DNA from: Streptomyces sp. NBC_00193
GTDB lineage: Bacteria > Actinomycetota > Actinomycetes > Streptomycetales > Streptomycetaceae
Length of the DNA: 64,000 nucleotides
Assembly: GCF_026342735.1 (NCBI RefSeq)
Contig: NZ_JAPEMM010000001.1
Location: forward strand, 5,084,001-5,148,000
Direction of reading: 5' to 3'
Shown piece after piece: positions 11,209-19,883 of the stretch. The position numbers and the translations under genes are program-made. Each line of letters starts with the position of its first letter. The stretch's first letter is position 1. A model generated the notes under the pieces. The model was not told the DNA's origin, did not search any database, and saw only the letters and a list, made by a program, of their open reading frames with translations.

Positions 11209-12111
11209 ATGCCCATGTCCTTCTTCGTGTCGCGGCAGGTCAAGATCGGCGATGTGGCGGCCCTGGTGGGTACGACGCCGCGGGCGATCCGGCACTACCA
11301 CGACATGGGCCTGATCCCCGAGCCCGTACGAGGGGGCGACGACCGCCGCCGCTACGGCTTCCAGGACGTGGTCCGCCTGCTGTGGATCCGGAAGATGGCC
11401 GATGCCGGAATCGCCCTCGACTCCATCCGCGACGCCTTCACCGCCGCCCCGCCCACGGCCGGGAAGGGCGAGGGCGACGGGGCCGATGCCGAGGACGGCA
11501 TCAAGGTCACCCTGGCGCGACTGGAAGAAGCGCTCGCCGCACAGGAGGCGGAACTGGCCCGCCAGCGGGCCTGCGTGCAGCGCATGCGGGCCGAGGGCAG
11601 CCGGCTGGGACTGCTCTCCGAGATGGTCGCCGGCCGCCTCAGGAACCTCCCCGCCGGCTCCCTGCGCCAGGCGGACCTGGACACCCTGCTCGTCACCGAG
11701 CGGATCTTCGGCCCGCTCGGCGCGGCCGTCCAAGCCTCCCGGTTCATCGCACTGGCCACCCACCCCGAGCTGCGGGACGAGTCCGACCGCGTGGACGCCG
11801 CCGAGGAAGCCCTCGACGACACCGTGGCCGTCGACGACCCGCGCGTGGCCGAGGTTGCCGCCCGCCGGCACGCCTTCGAGAAGAACCTGATGGCAGTGAT
11901 CGACGCATCGGCGATCGCCGAGGAGGAAGCAGCCCTCCTCGACACCTCGGAGCCCCCTCACCCCGGGGAAGCAGGGGAAGCACCGGAGCCGGACACCACC
12001 GGGGCCGGAGGCATGAGCGCCTTCGAGGCGGTCACCAAGCTGCCCCACGACCTCTCCCCGGCCCGGCTGCGCTGCGCCGAACTGGCCCAGGAACTCGCTG
12101 CCCGGGACTGA
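11209..12111 (+). CDS. MerR-family transcriptional regulator
   Basis: About 300 residues. The N-terminal winged helix-turn-helix is clear: VKIGDVAALVGTTPRAIRHYHDMGLIPEPVRGGDDRRRYGFQDVVRLLWIRKMADAGI. A coiled-coil helix follows (LARLEEALAAQEAELARQRACVQRMRAEG) for dimerisation. The C-terminal half is helical and Glu/Ala rich, without the Cys pattern of metal sensors, so the effector is unknown. The GAGAGAGG before ATG 11209 supports that start; ATG 11215 is an alternative. It is a monocistron between the iron operon and a convergent gene. Confidence 0.85.
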   Translation: MPMSFFVSRQVKIGDVAALVGTTPRAIRHYHDMGLIPEPVRGGDDRRRYGFQDVVRLLWIRKMADAGIALDSIRDAFTAAPPTAGKGEGDGADAEDGIKVTLARLEEALAAQEAELARQRACVQRMRAEGSRLGLLSEMVAGRLRNLPAGSLRQADLDTLLVTERIFGPLGAAVQASRFIALATHPELRDESDRVDAAEEALDDTVAVDDPRVAEVAARRHAFEKNLMAVIDASAIAEEEAALLDTSEPPHPGEAGEAPEPDTTGAGGMSAFEAVTKLPHDLSPARLRCAELAQELAARD

Positions 12112-12142
12112 CCGCCATCTCCTCGAGCCCGGCGCGGAACGT

Positions 12143-12490
12143 CTAGAGCAGGCTCTTGAGGCGGAGGAGGTCGCGGAAGCCCGCCTCCAGACGGATCCGG
12201 CCCGAGGCCCAGGCCTTCGGGAACTTCAGGTCGCCGGCGACCAGGGAGACCAGGTCGTCACCGGTCATCGCGAGCCGGATCTCGGCCTTGGCGGACGGCG
12301 GGCCGGGGGCCACCGCGTCCACGCGGATCCGGCCTCCGTCGAGGCGGCCCGTGAAGGTCCGGTCCAGGTCGGTGATGTGGCAGCTCAGCGAGCGGTCGAG
12401 CGCGGTCGCACCGCGCACGTCGCCTTCGGCCCGCGCCAGGTTGTCGGAGAGTTGGTCGAGTGCCGCACGGCACTCCTCGATCGTAGCCAT
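12143..12490 (-). CDS. SCP2 sterol-binding domain protein
   Basis: A 115-residue single-domain protein. A helical N-terminus (TIEECRAALDQLSDNLARAE) leads to a beta-rich core (CHITDLDRTFTGRLDGG, AEIRLAMTGDDLVSLVAGDLKFPKAWASGRIRLEA) that fits the SCP-2 lipid-binding fold, including the closing LEAGFRDLLRLKSLL helix. Such proteins bind hydrophobic ligands; the natural ligand is unknown. It is convergent with the MerR gene and divergent from the tlyA operon. Confidence 0.8.
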   Translation of the reverse strand: MATIEECRAALDQLSDNLARAEGDVRGATALDRSLSCHITDLDRTFTGRLDGGRIRVDAVAPGPPSAKAEIRLAMTGDDLVSLVAGDLKFPKAWASGRIRLEAGFRDLLRLKSLL

Positions 12491-12556
12491 CGTGATCCCG
12501 ACCGTACCGCAGAGCCGCGCGCCGTCGCGGGCGCCCTACGCGGTAGCGTCGGGGGC

Positions 12557-12817
12557 ATGAACGAAGAAGTGCCCGCCGGGGCCCAGGAACCGGACGAAGC
12601 CCCGGCCGGGCCCGCCGGGCCGGTCGCGCTGGGCCTCGTACGCACCCCCACCGGGCACGCCGGGGCGGACGCCGCGCTGGAGCGGCTGGCGGACGTGGAC
12701 CACCTCCCGGCGGACGGACACGTCGAGGTGTACGAGGATGTGCACAGGGAGCTGCGCTCCGCGCTGACCGCGCTGGACGCGACCGAAGGCCCCCGTCCGC
12801 ACGAAAACAGGAGCTGA
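12557..12817 (+). CDS. Small conserved acidic protein upstream of tlyA
   Basis: An 86-residue protein. The N-terminus is disordered and rich in Pro and Glu. The conserved-looking core is RTPTGHAGADAALERLADVDHLPADGHVEVYEDVHRELRSALTALD. It ends 7 nt before the tlyA start, so they are cotranscribed. I recognise the context (small ORF preceding tlyA in actinomycetes) but not a function. Confidence 0.7.
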   Translation: MNEEVPAGAQEPDEAPAGPAGPVALGLVRTPTGHAGADAALERLADVDHLPADGHVEVYEDVHRELRSALTALDATEGPRPHENRS

Positions 12818-12824
12818 ACCGATC

Positions 12825-13640
12825 GTGGCAGGAGTGGCACGCCGCCGCCTGGACGCCGAACTGGTACGCCGCAGCATGGCCCGCTCGCGCGAGCACGCCG
12901 CGCAGCTGATCGCCGCCGGCCGGGTGACCGTGGGCGGCAATACGGCGACGAAGCCGGCCACCCAGGTCGAGACCAGCGCGGCCCTCGTCGTCCTCAAGGA
13001 CGACAGCGACCCCGACTACGTCTCCCGGGGCGGCCACAAGCTGGCGGGGGCGCTCGCGGCCTTCCAGCCCCAGGGGCTGCGCGTGGAGGGCCGCCGGGCG
13101 CTGGACGCGGGTGCCTCGACCGGCGGGTTCACCGACGTGCTGCTGCGCGCCGGCGTGGAGCACGTGATGGCCGTCGACGTCGGGTACGGGCAGCTCGCCT
13201 GGTCCCTGCAGAGCGACGACAGGGTCACCGTCAAGGACCGCACGAACGTGCGCGAGCTGACGGTGGAGCTGATCGACGGGGTGCCCGTGGACCTGGTCGT
13301 CGGCGACCTGTCCTTCATCTCGATCGGGCTGGTGCTGCCCGCGCTCGTACGCTGCTGCGCGCCCGACGCGGATCTGGTGCTGATGGTCAAGCCGCAGTTC
13401 GAGGTCGGCAAGGACCGGCTCGGCAGCGGTGGTGTGGTGCGCAGTACGGAATTGCGCGCCGAGGCCGTGCGGGACGTGGCGGCGCAGGCGTGGAAGCTGG
13501 GCCTGGGCGTGCTCGGGGTGACCGCGAGCCCGCTTCCGGGCCCGTCGGGCAACGTCGAGTATTTTCTGTGGCTGCGGGCGGGGGCACCGGCACTCGACCC
13601 GGCGGATGTTGACCGTGCAGTGGCGGAGGGGCCGCAGTGA
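12825..13640 (+). CDS. tlyA: TlyA family rRNA (cytidine-2'-O)-methyltransferase
   Basis: A 271-residue two-domain enzyme. The N-terminal S4 RNA-binding domain (RRSMARSREHAAQLIAAGRVTVGG) precedes an FtsJ-like methyltransferase with the SAM motif LDAGASTGGFTDVLLRAG near residue 94 and the downstream DLSFISIGLVLPAL. TlyA methylates 16S C1409 and 23S C1920 in mycobacteria, and its loss gives capreomycin resistance. The GTG start follows AGGAG. The stop overlaps nadK (GTGA). Confidence 0.93.
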   Translation: MAGVARRRLDAELVRRSMARSREHAAQLIAAGRVTVGGNTATKPATQVETSAALVVLKDDSDPDYVSRGGHKLAGALAAFQPQGLRVEGRRALDAGASTGGFTDVLLRAGVEHVMAVDVGYGQLAWSLQSDDRVTVKDRTNVRELTVELIDGVPVDLVVGDLSFISIGLVLPALVRCCAPDADLVLMVKPQFEVGKDRLGSGGVVRSTELRAEAVRDVAAQAWKLGLGVLGVTASPLPGPSGNVEYFLWLRAGAPALDPADVDRAVAEGPQ

Positions 13641-14596
13641 GTGATCTTTCGGGGGACCCGGCACAGTCGGGGGAGTCAGGGAAGTCGGGGGAGTCGGGGA
13701 AGCGGACCGTCTTCCTGCTCGCGCACACCGGGCGGCCCGCGGCCATCCGCAGTGCCGAGCTGGTGGTGCAGGGGCTGCTGCGCAGCGGGCTGGGCGTACG
13801 GGTGCTGCGGCACGAGGCGGTGGACCTGCCGCTGCCGCCCGAGGTGGAGCTGGTGGCTGAGTCCGAGTGCACCCCGGAGGTGCTCGACGGGTGCGAGCTG
13901 CTCATCGTGCTCGGCGGCGACGGGACGCTCCTGCGCGGCGCGGAGTTCGCGCGCGGCTCCGGGGTGCCGATGCTCGGCGTCAACCTGGGCCGGGTGGGCT
14001 TCCTCGCGGAGGCGGAGCGGGACGACCTGGACAAGGTCGTGGACCGGGTCGTGACGCGCGACTACGAGGTCGAGGAGCGGATGACCCTCGACGTGGTCGT
14101 GCGGACCAACGGGGACGTGGTGCACCGGGACTGGGCGCTGAACGAGGCGGCCGTCCAGAAGGTGTCCCCGGAGCGGATGCTGGAGGTGGTCCTGGAGATC
14201 GACGGGCGCCCGGTGTCCGGCTTCGGCTGCGACGGGATCGTCTGCGCGACGCCGACGGGCTCGACGGCGTACGCCTTCTCGGCCGGCGGGCCGGTGGTCT
14301 GGCCGGAGGTGGAGGCGCTGCTGATGGTGCCGATCAGCGCGCACGCGCTGTTCGCGAAGCCGCTGGTGACCTCGCCGGACTCGGTGCTGGCCGTGGAGGT
14401 GCAGACCGGGACTCCGCACGGGGTGCTGTGGTGCGACGGGCGGCGGACGGTGGAGCTGCCGTCCGGGGCCCGCGTGGAGGTCCGGCGGGGGACGGTGCCG
14501 GTGCGGCTCGCCCGGCTGCACCACGCGTCGTTCACGGACCGGCTCGTCGCGAAGTTCGCGCTGCCGGTGTCGGGATGGCGCGGAGCCCCGCACTAG
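13637..14596 (+). CDS. nadK: NAD kinase
   Basis: A 319-residue ATP/polyphosphate-NAD kinase that makes NADP. Diagnostic elements are LGGDGTLLRGAEFAR (GGDG near residue 93), GVNLGRVGFLAEAE, LNEAAVQKVSPERML, and the glycine-rich CATPTGSTAYAFSAGGPVVWPE. The first 20 residues are disordered with GESGKSGESGK repeats. It overlaps tlyA by 4 nt and is followed by recN after about 110 nt, the standard actinobacterial tlyA-nadK-recN order. Confidence 0.95.
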   Translation: MSDLSGDPAQSGESGKSGESGKRTVFLLAHTGRPAAIRSAELVVQGLLRSGLGVRVLRHEAVDLPLPPEVELVAESECTPEVLDGCELLIVLGGDGTLLRGAEFARGSGVPMLGVNLGRVGFLAEAERDDLDKVVDRVVTRDYEVEERMTLDVVVRTNGDVVHRDWALNEAAVQKVSPERMLEVVLEIDGRPVSGFGCDGIVCATPTGSTAYAFSAGGPVVWPEVEALLMVPISAHALFAKPLVTSPDSVLAVEVQTGTPHGVLWCDGRRTVELPSGARVEVRRGTVPVRLARLHHASFTDRLVAKFALPVSGWRGAPH

Positions 14597-14705
14597 TCCC
14601 GTAGGGGACGGGTGCGGGCGCCGTACCGGCGTCGCAGGGGGCCGCGTGCATCGCGCGTACGTAAATAGCATGATTGTTCGAGCCGGTTCGCGCGGGTGAC
14701 GTCAC

Positions 14706-16478
14706 ATGGCACCCATGAAACCTCGGTATCGTCGTCCCGTGCTTGAGGAGATGCGGATACGGTCGCTCGGGGTCATCGACGACGCTGTGGTCGAGCTGTC
14801 ACCCGGTTTCACCGCGGTGACCGGCGAGACCGGCGCGGGCAAGACCATGGTCGTCACCAGCCTCGGGCTGCTGCTCGGCGGGCGGGCCGACCCCGCGCTG
14901 GTGCGGATCGGGGCCAAGGCGGCGGTGGTCGAAGGGCGCATCGTCATGCGCCCGGACGCCCCCGCGGCGCTGCGCGCCGAGGAGGCCGGCGCCGAGCTCG
15001 ACGACGGCGCCCTGCTGATCAGCCGGACCGTTTCCGCCGAGGGCCGCTCGCGCGCCCACGTCGGCGGCCGCTCCGTGCCCGTCGGCCTGCTCGCCGAACT
15101 CGCCGACGACCTCGTCGCCGTCCACGGCCAGACCGACCAGCAGGGCCTGCTCCGGCCCGCCCGGCAGCGCCAGGCCCTCGACCGGTACGCGGGCGACGCC
15201 GTCGCCGTCCCGCTGGAGAAGTACGCCGCCGCCCACCGCAGGCTGCGCGCCGTCGCCGGCGAGCTGGAGGAGATCACCACCCGGGCCCGGGAACGCGCCC
15301 AGGAGGCCGATCTGCTCCGCTTCGGGCTCGACGAGATCGCCGCCGTGGAACCGCTCTCGGGCGAGGACGCCGAGCTGGCGGCGGAGGCCGAGCGCCTCGG
15401 GCACGCCGAATCCCTGTCCTCGGCCGCCCAGGTCGCGCACGCCGCGCTGGCCGGCAACGTCGAGGATCCCGAGGGCGTCGACGCGGGCGCGCTCGTCGCC
15501 GGGGCGCACCGCGCACTGGAATCCGTACGCTCCCACGACCCGGCGCTCGGCGCGCTCGCCGAGCGGATCGGGGAACTGGGCATCCTGCTCGGGGACGTGG
15601 CGGGGGAACTCGCCGGATACGCCGACGACCTGGACGCCGATCCGCTGCGGCTGGCGGCCGTGGAGGAGCGGCGGGCGGCGCTGACCCAGCTGATCCGCAA
15701 GTACGGATCCACCGCGAGCGGCGCGGACTCCGTCCTGGAGTGGGCCGAACGCGGTTCCGTACGGCTGCTGGAGCTGGACGGCGACGACGAGCGGATCGAC
15801 GAGCTGACCGCGGAGCGCGACGGGCTGCGGCTGGAACTCTCCGCACTGGCGCAGGCGTTGACCGACGCACGGAACGAGGCGGCGACCCGCTTCGCGTCGG
15901 CGGTCACCGAGGAGCTGGCCTCCCTGGCGATGCCGCACGCACGGGTCACCATCGACGTCCGGCAGACCGAGGACCCCGAGGGGGTCGAGGTCGGCGGCAG
16001 GCTCGTCGCGTACGGGCCCTCCGGCGTCGACGAGGTCGAACTGCTGCTGGCCCCGCACCCCGGGGCCCAGCCGAGGCCGATCGCCAAGGGCGCCTCGGGC
16101 GGTGAGCTGTCCCGGGTGATGCTCGCCGTCGAGGTCGTCTTCGCGGGCTCCGACCCGGTGCCCACGTACCTCTTCGACGAGGTCGACGCGGGCGTCGGCG
16201 GCAAGGCCGCCGTGGAGGTCGGACGGCGGCTGGCGAAGCTGGCCAAGTCGGCCCAGGTGGTCGTCGTCACGCACCTGCCGCAGGTGGCGGCCTTCGCGGA
16301 CCGGCAGCTGCTGGTCGAGAAGACCAACGACGGGTCCGTGACCCGCAGCGGCGTCACCGTCCTGGAGGGCGAGGCCCGGATCCGCGAGCTGTCGCGGATG
16401 CTGGCCGGCCACGAGGACTCGGCGTCGGCGCGGGCGCACGCGGAGGAACTGCTCGCGGCGGCCCGGAGTTCGGAGTAG
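14706..16478 (+). CDS. recN: DNA repair protein RecN
   Basis: An SMC-like ATPase of up to 590 residues that acts in double-strand break repair. Walker A is TGETGAGKTMVV (about residues 38-49), a central coiled-coil region spans about 150-400, the ABC signature is GASGGELSRVMLAVEV near 462, and Walker B is YLFDEVDAGVGGKAA near 488. The start is uncertain: ATG 14706, GTG 14739 (VLEEMRIRSLG, closest to the family N-terminus) and ATG 14751 are in frame and none has a good ribosome site. It follows nadK on the same strand. Confidence 0.95.
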   Translation: MAPMKPRYRRPVLEEMRIRSLGVIDDAVVELSPGFTAVTGETGAGKTMVVTSLGLLLGGRADPALVRIGAKAAVVEGRIVMRPDAPAALRAEEAGAELDDGALLISRTVSAEGRSRAHVGGRSVPVGLLAELADDLVAVHGQTDQQGLLRPARQRQALDRYAGDAVAVPLEKYAAAHRRLRAVAGELEEITTRARERAQEADLLRFGLDEIAAVEPLSGEDAELAAEAERLGHAESLSSAAQVAHAALAGNVEDPEGVDAGALVAGAHRALESVRSHDPALGALAERIGELGILLGDVAGELAGYADDLDADPLRLAAVEERRAALTQLIRKYGSTASGADSVLEWAERGSVRLLELDGDDERIDELTAERDGLRLELSALAQALTDARNEAATRFASAVTEELASLAMPHARVTIDVRQTEDPEGVEVGGRLVAYGPSGVDEVELLLAPHPGAQPRPIAKGASGGELSRVMLAVEVVFAGSDPVPTYLFDEVDAGVGGKAAVEVGRRLAKLAKSAQVVVVTHLPQVAAFADRQLLVEKTNDGSVTRSGVTVLEGEARIRELSRMLAGHEDSASARAHAEELLAAARSSE

Positions 16479-16673
16479 GAGCAGGGCGTCTCGCTGAACG
16501 TGCAGTCCGCACGGTCATCATGCTGACGCCCGGCTAGCCCGTGTGGGTGAGGATCGGGGGCTCGGGGCGGTATCTCACACGGGATCCGCACCCGTATGGT
16601 CCCGGAACGCGCGTGCGGACTGGCATTCTGAGCGACGTCCTGCCTTTTCTCCCTCACCCTGGAGCTTCGGCCC

Positions 16674-17774
16674 GTGAGCAGCTCCCCGGTCCCGGTCCCC
16701 GTCCTTCGCACCGTTCAAGTGCTCGGCGGCGCGAGCGGTGGTGCGCACGTGCGGTCGCTGGCCACCGGGCTCGCCGCGCGCGGCGTACGGGTCACCGTGT
16801 GCGGACCCGTCGAGACCGAGGGGGAGTACGACTTCACCGGCGCCGGGGCGCGGTTCACCCCGGACGCGGTCAGCGCGCTGCGGGCCGCGTGCTTCGAGGC
16901 CGACGTGGTGCACGCGCACGGCGTACGGGCGGGCATGCGCGCGGCGCTGGCCCTGCGCGGGCGGCGGGTCCCCCTGGTCGTGAGCTGGCACGGCGGCGGC
17001 CCCGGCAGCGGCCGCCTGAGCCTCCTCCTGGAACGGCACGTCGCGCGGGCCGCGGCGATCGTCCTCGGCGGCTCCTCGGCACAGGTGGACCTGGCCCGGC
17101 TGCGGGGGGCGCGGGACGCGCGGCTGGCGGCGGTTGCGGTGCCGGTGCCAGGGCCGGGCGCGGCGGGGACTTCCGGATCCTCCGGGTCTTCGGACGCTCC
17201 GGACCACGGGAAGGTGCGGGCGGAACTGGGCGCGGTGGAGCGGCCGTTGCTGATCGCGGTCGGGAGCCTGGTGCCGCGGCGCGGGTACTCCGTACTGCTG
17301 GACGCGGCGCGGGAATGGCGGAACCTGGACCCGATGCCGCTGCTGGTCATCGCCGGAGAGGGCCCGATGCGGGCGGAGCTCGCGCGGCGCATCCAGGCGG
17401 AGCGCCTGCCGGTACGGCTGCTCGGGCAGCGGCGGGATGCCGCGCGGCTGCTGGCGGCGGCGGATGTCGCGGTGCTGCCGAGCCGGTGGGAGGCGCGGTC
17501 GCCGCTCGCGCAGGAGGCTCTGCGGATGGGCGTGCCGTTGGTGGCGACGGCGGTGGGCGGTGTGCCGGAGCTGGTGGGGGCGGCGGGGGTGCTGGTGCCT
17601 TACGGGGACGCGGGGGCGCTGGCCGCCGGGGTGGCCGGGCTGCTGGCGGATCCCGTGCGGCGGGGGGAGCTGGCGGTGGCCGGGCGGGCCCAGGCCCTGA
17701 CGTGGCCGTCGGAGGACGACACCGTCGCGCAAGTCCTGTCGGTGTACGACGAACTGACCTCGCGTCGGCGCTAG
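16674..17774 (+). CDS. Glycosyltransferase family 4 protein
   Basis: A 366-residue GT-B fold transferase. The N-terminal domain opens with TVQVLGGASGGAHVRSLATGLAARG. The C-terminal nucleotide-sugar domain has LIAVGSLVPRRGYSVLLDAA, LLVIAGEGPMRAEL and the EX7E motif in PSRWEARSPLAQEALRMGVPLVAT near residue 268. The acceptor is unknown; a cell-surface glycan or glycolipid is a reasonable inference. GTG 16674 lies about 195 nt after recN, so it may have its own promoter. Confidence 0.88.
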   Translation: MSSSPVPVPVLRTVQVLGGASGGAHVRSLATGLAARGVRVTVCGPVETEGEYDFTGAGARFTPDAVSALRAACFEADVVHAHGVRAGMRAALALRGRRVPLVVSWHGGGPGSGRLSLLLERHVARAAAIVLGGSSAQVDLARLRGARDARLAAVAVPVPGPGAAGTSGSSGSSDAPDHGKVRAELGAVERPLLIAVGSLVPRRGYSVLLDAAREWRNLDPMPLLVIAGEGPMRAELARRIQAERLPVRLLGQRRDAARLLAAADVAVLPSRWEARSPLAQEALRMGVPLVATAVGGVPELVGAAGVLVPYGDAGALAAGVAGLLADPVRRGELAVAGRAQALTWPSEDDTVAQVLSVYDELTSRRR

Positions 17775-17830
17775 CCCCTGGCCGGGGTGGCGGAGCCCGT
17801 GCTTGCTGCCGCTGCCGCTGCCGCTGCGCG

Positions 17831-18000
17831 GCGCCGAGTCCCCTCCCCGCCCTTCGCCCGTTCCCCGGAGCTCAGCCCCGGACCCCTGCGCCTCAAACGC
17901 CGGTGAGGCTGGATGTGGCTCGGGTGGGCTTGCCCGTGCGGCGCCGTTCCCGGGGGCCAGCCCCCGGACCCCCGCTCCTCAAACGCCGGAGGGGCTGGGT
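17831..18000 (+). repeat. Dispersed intergenic repeat, copy A (one full, one partial unit)
   Basis: The unit begins GCCGAGTCCCCTCCCCGCCC, runs through CTTCGCCCGTTCCCCGG and GGACCCC, and ends with CTCAAACGCCGGTGAGGCTG. A second, shorter unit starts near 17940 and ends CTCAAACGCCGGAGGGGCTG. The same element recurs near 34630 and 51316. Here it fills the gap between the convergent glycosyltransferase and PucR genes. Confidence 0.88.
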
Positions 18001-18076
18001 TTTCGTCGGCGGGGCCTGGCCGCTCCAGCCGTCCGGCGCAGCGGCGCGAAGCCCGCGGAGCGGTGCGAGGGGCGCG

Positions 18077-19702
18077 TCAAGAAGGGGACGTGGTGTGGCG
18101 GCGGGCGCGCAGGGCCAGGCTCAGGGAGAGGACGGTTTCCGGGTCGTCCAGGTCCGCGCCCAGGAGTTCCGAGATGCGGGCCAGGCGGTTGTACAGGGTC
18201 TGGCGGTTCAGGTGGAGCTCGCGCGCGGTCTCCGCCTTGCGGCCCGCGTGGGCCAGGTACGTCTCCAGGGTGGGGAGGAGCGGCGGGCGGGAGACCGTGT
18301 CGTGCACGCGCAGGGCGCCGATCGCCCGGTCCACGAAGGCCGCCAGGTCGGGGTGTTCGCGCAGCCGCCACAGGAGCAGGTCGATGTCCAGGCGGCGGGC
18401 GTCGTACCAGGGGCGTTCGGGGAGTCCGTGCGCGGCCGTGGCCGTCTCGGCGGCGTGCCGGAGGCCCGCCGAGACCGTGGCCCAGCCGCCGCACACGCCG
18501 ACCACCACCGCCGGTGCGGCCCCCGCACGGTCCAGGCCGGCCCGCTCCACGCCGGTCCGCAGCGCCACCGCGACCCGGTCGGAGACCGTCGTGCGCTCGG
18601 CGTCGGAGCGCAGGGAGACCAGGAGGGGCACGCGGCCTTCCACCGGCCGGACCCCGAGGAGCACCGGGACGCCGACGGAGGCGAGTTCCTCCAGGACGGC
18701 CCGGGCCAGGACGGCCCAGTTCCCCGACGGGGCCAGGTCCGAGGACAGCCGCATGACGATGGGCAGGAGCGGGCCGGGGCCCGGCTTGAAGCCCAGGACG
18801 CGGGCCTGGGCGGGGGCGTCCTCGGCCGAAATGCGTCCCTCCGCCAGGTCGGTGAGGAAATCGCCGCGGCCGCGCGCCGCGAGCTCGTCCTCCTGCCGGG
18901 CCTGCATCAGGACGACGGCCAGGACGCCGGCCGTCCGCTCCGCCGCCATCCGGTGCACGGGCAGCAGCGGAGCGGACACGCCCAGCAGGACCAGCCGGGC
19001 CCGCACCGAGCCGGTGCCGCGGCCGCCTCCCGGGACGTCGACCACCACGGCGTTGCCGGACGGCTCGGCCGGGCGCTGGCCCCGTAGGCCCTCCCACACC
19101 TGGAGCGGGTCCGCCGCGGCCTCGCCGGCGACCGGGCCCGCCGCGTACAGCAACTGGCCGTCGGGGGTTTCCATGAAGACCGGATTCGCGGTGAAGTCCG
19201 CCAGGATGTGGAGGACTTGGGGGATTCCGCCGCCTTCGAGCAGGGCTTCCGTACAGCGCCGGTGGACCTCCTCGGCCCGCTGGAGCAGCGCGTAGTGCCC
19301 GTTGACGATCTCGGTGTGCACCTCCTCCGTGACGGTCACGAAGGGGACCTCCCGGTGCAGCTGGACGAGGGGGAGGCCGACCGCCCGCGCCGTCTCCACC
19401 AGGGTCGCCGGGAGGCGGGTGAAGCGGGGGCCCAGTTCGACGACCAGGGCGGCGATGCCCCGGTCCGCGAGGCGGCGTACGAAGGCGCGCTGCTCGGCGG
19501 GGCGGGTGCCGAGGCCGAGGCCCGTGGTCAGCAGCAGCTCGCCGCCCTTGAGCAGGGAGGCGATGTTGGGGACCTCGCCGGCGTGCACCCAGCGCACGGT
19601 CCGGCCGAGCCGGTCGGCGCAGGCCACCACCTCCGGGAGGCCGCTGCGCAGCCCCGGCAGCTCAAGTGCCCGCTGAACCGTGATCCCGCCCTGATTGTCC
19701 AT
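18077..19702 (-). CDS. PucR-family transcriptional regulator
   Basis: A 541-residue regulator. The N-terminal PucR ligand domain starts ITVQRALELPGLRSGLPEVVACADRLGRTVRWVHAGEVPNIASLLKGGELLLTTG. The C-terminus carries the PucR-type helix-turn-helix (LETYLAHAGRKAETARELHLNRQTLYNRLARISELLG, about 480-515). The family controls purine, amine and polyamine catabolism in response to metabolites. It is divergent from the permease and amine oxidase genes, 181 nt apart, which makes these its likely targets. Confidence 0.92.
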   Translation of the reverse strand: MDNQGGITVQRALELPGLRSGLPEVVACADRLGRTVRWVHAGEVPNIASLLKGGELLLTTGLGLGTRPAEQRAFVRRLADRGIAALVVELGPRFTRLPATLVETARAVGLPLVQLHREVPFVTVTEEVHTEIVNGHYALLQRAEEVHRRCTEALLEGGGIPQVLHILADFTANPVFMETPDGQLLYAAGPVAGEAAADPLQVWEGLRGQRPAEPSGNAVVVDVPGGGRGTGSVRARLVLLGVSAPLLPVHRMAAERTAGVLAVVLMQARQEDELAARGRGDFLTDLAEGRISAEDAPAQARVLGFKPGPGPLLPIVMRLSSDLAPSGNWAVLARAVLEELASVGVPVLLGVRPVEGRVPLLVSLRSDAERTTVSDRVAVALRTGVERAGLDRAGAAPAVVVGVCGGWATVSAGLRHAAETATAAHGLPERPWYDARRLDIDLLLWRLREHPDLAAFVDRAIGALRVHDTVSRPPLLPTLETYLAHAGRKAETARELHLNRQTLYNRLARISELLGADLDDPETVLSLSLALRARRHTTSPS

Positions 19703-19808
19703 ATGGCGGACGCTACCGGGGCTCTTGTTCCGTGCACATCACCGAGCGGTTACGGGGTCCCATCTACCCCCGTCCGGCCCGACAACTCGTCGCCCCGGCA
19801 AGGAGATT

Positions 19809-19826
19809 ATCGGACTGCATGCCGAT
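19809..19826. promoter_or_regulatory. Candidate operator in the PucR/permease intergenic region
   Basis: A small inverted repeat ATCGG-N8-CCGAT lies 58 nt before the permease start, in the only DNA shared by the divergent regulator and its presumed targets. The arms are short, so this is only a candidate site for the PucR-type protein. Confidence 0.3.
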
Positions 19827-19883
19827 TGTGGCGTACGTCACCCGGGGAGAGAGTGAGCGCCCTCACGACAGGAACGAGGAGCC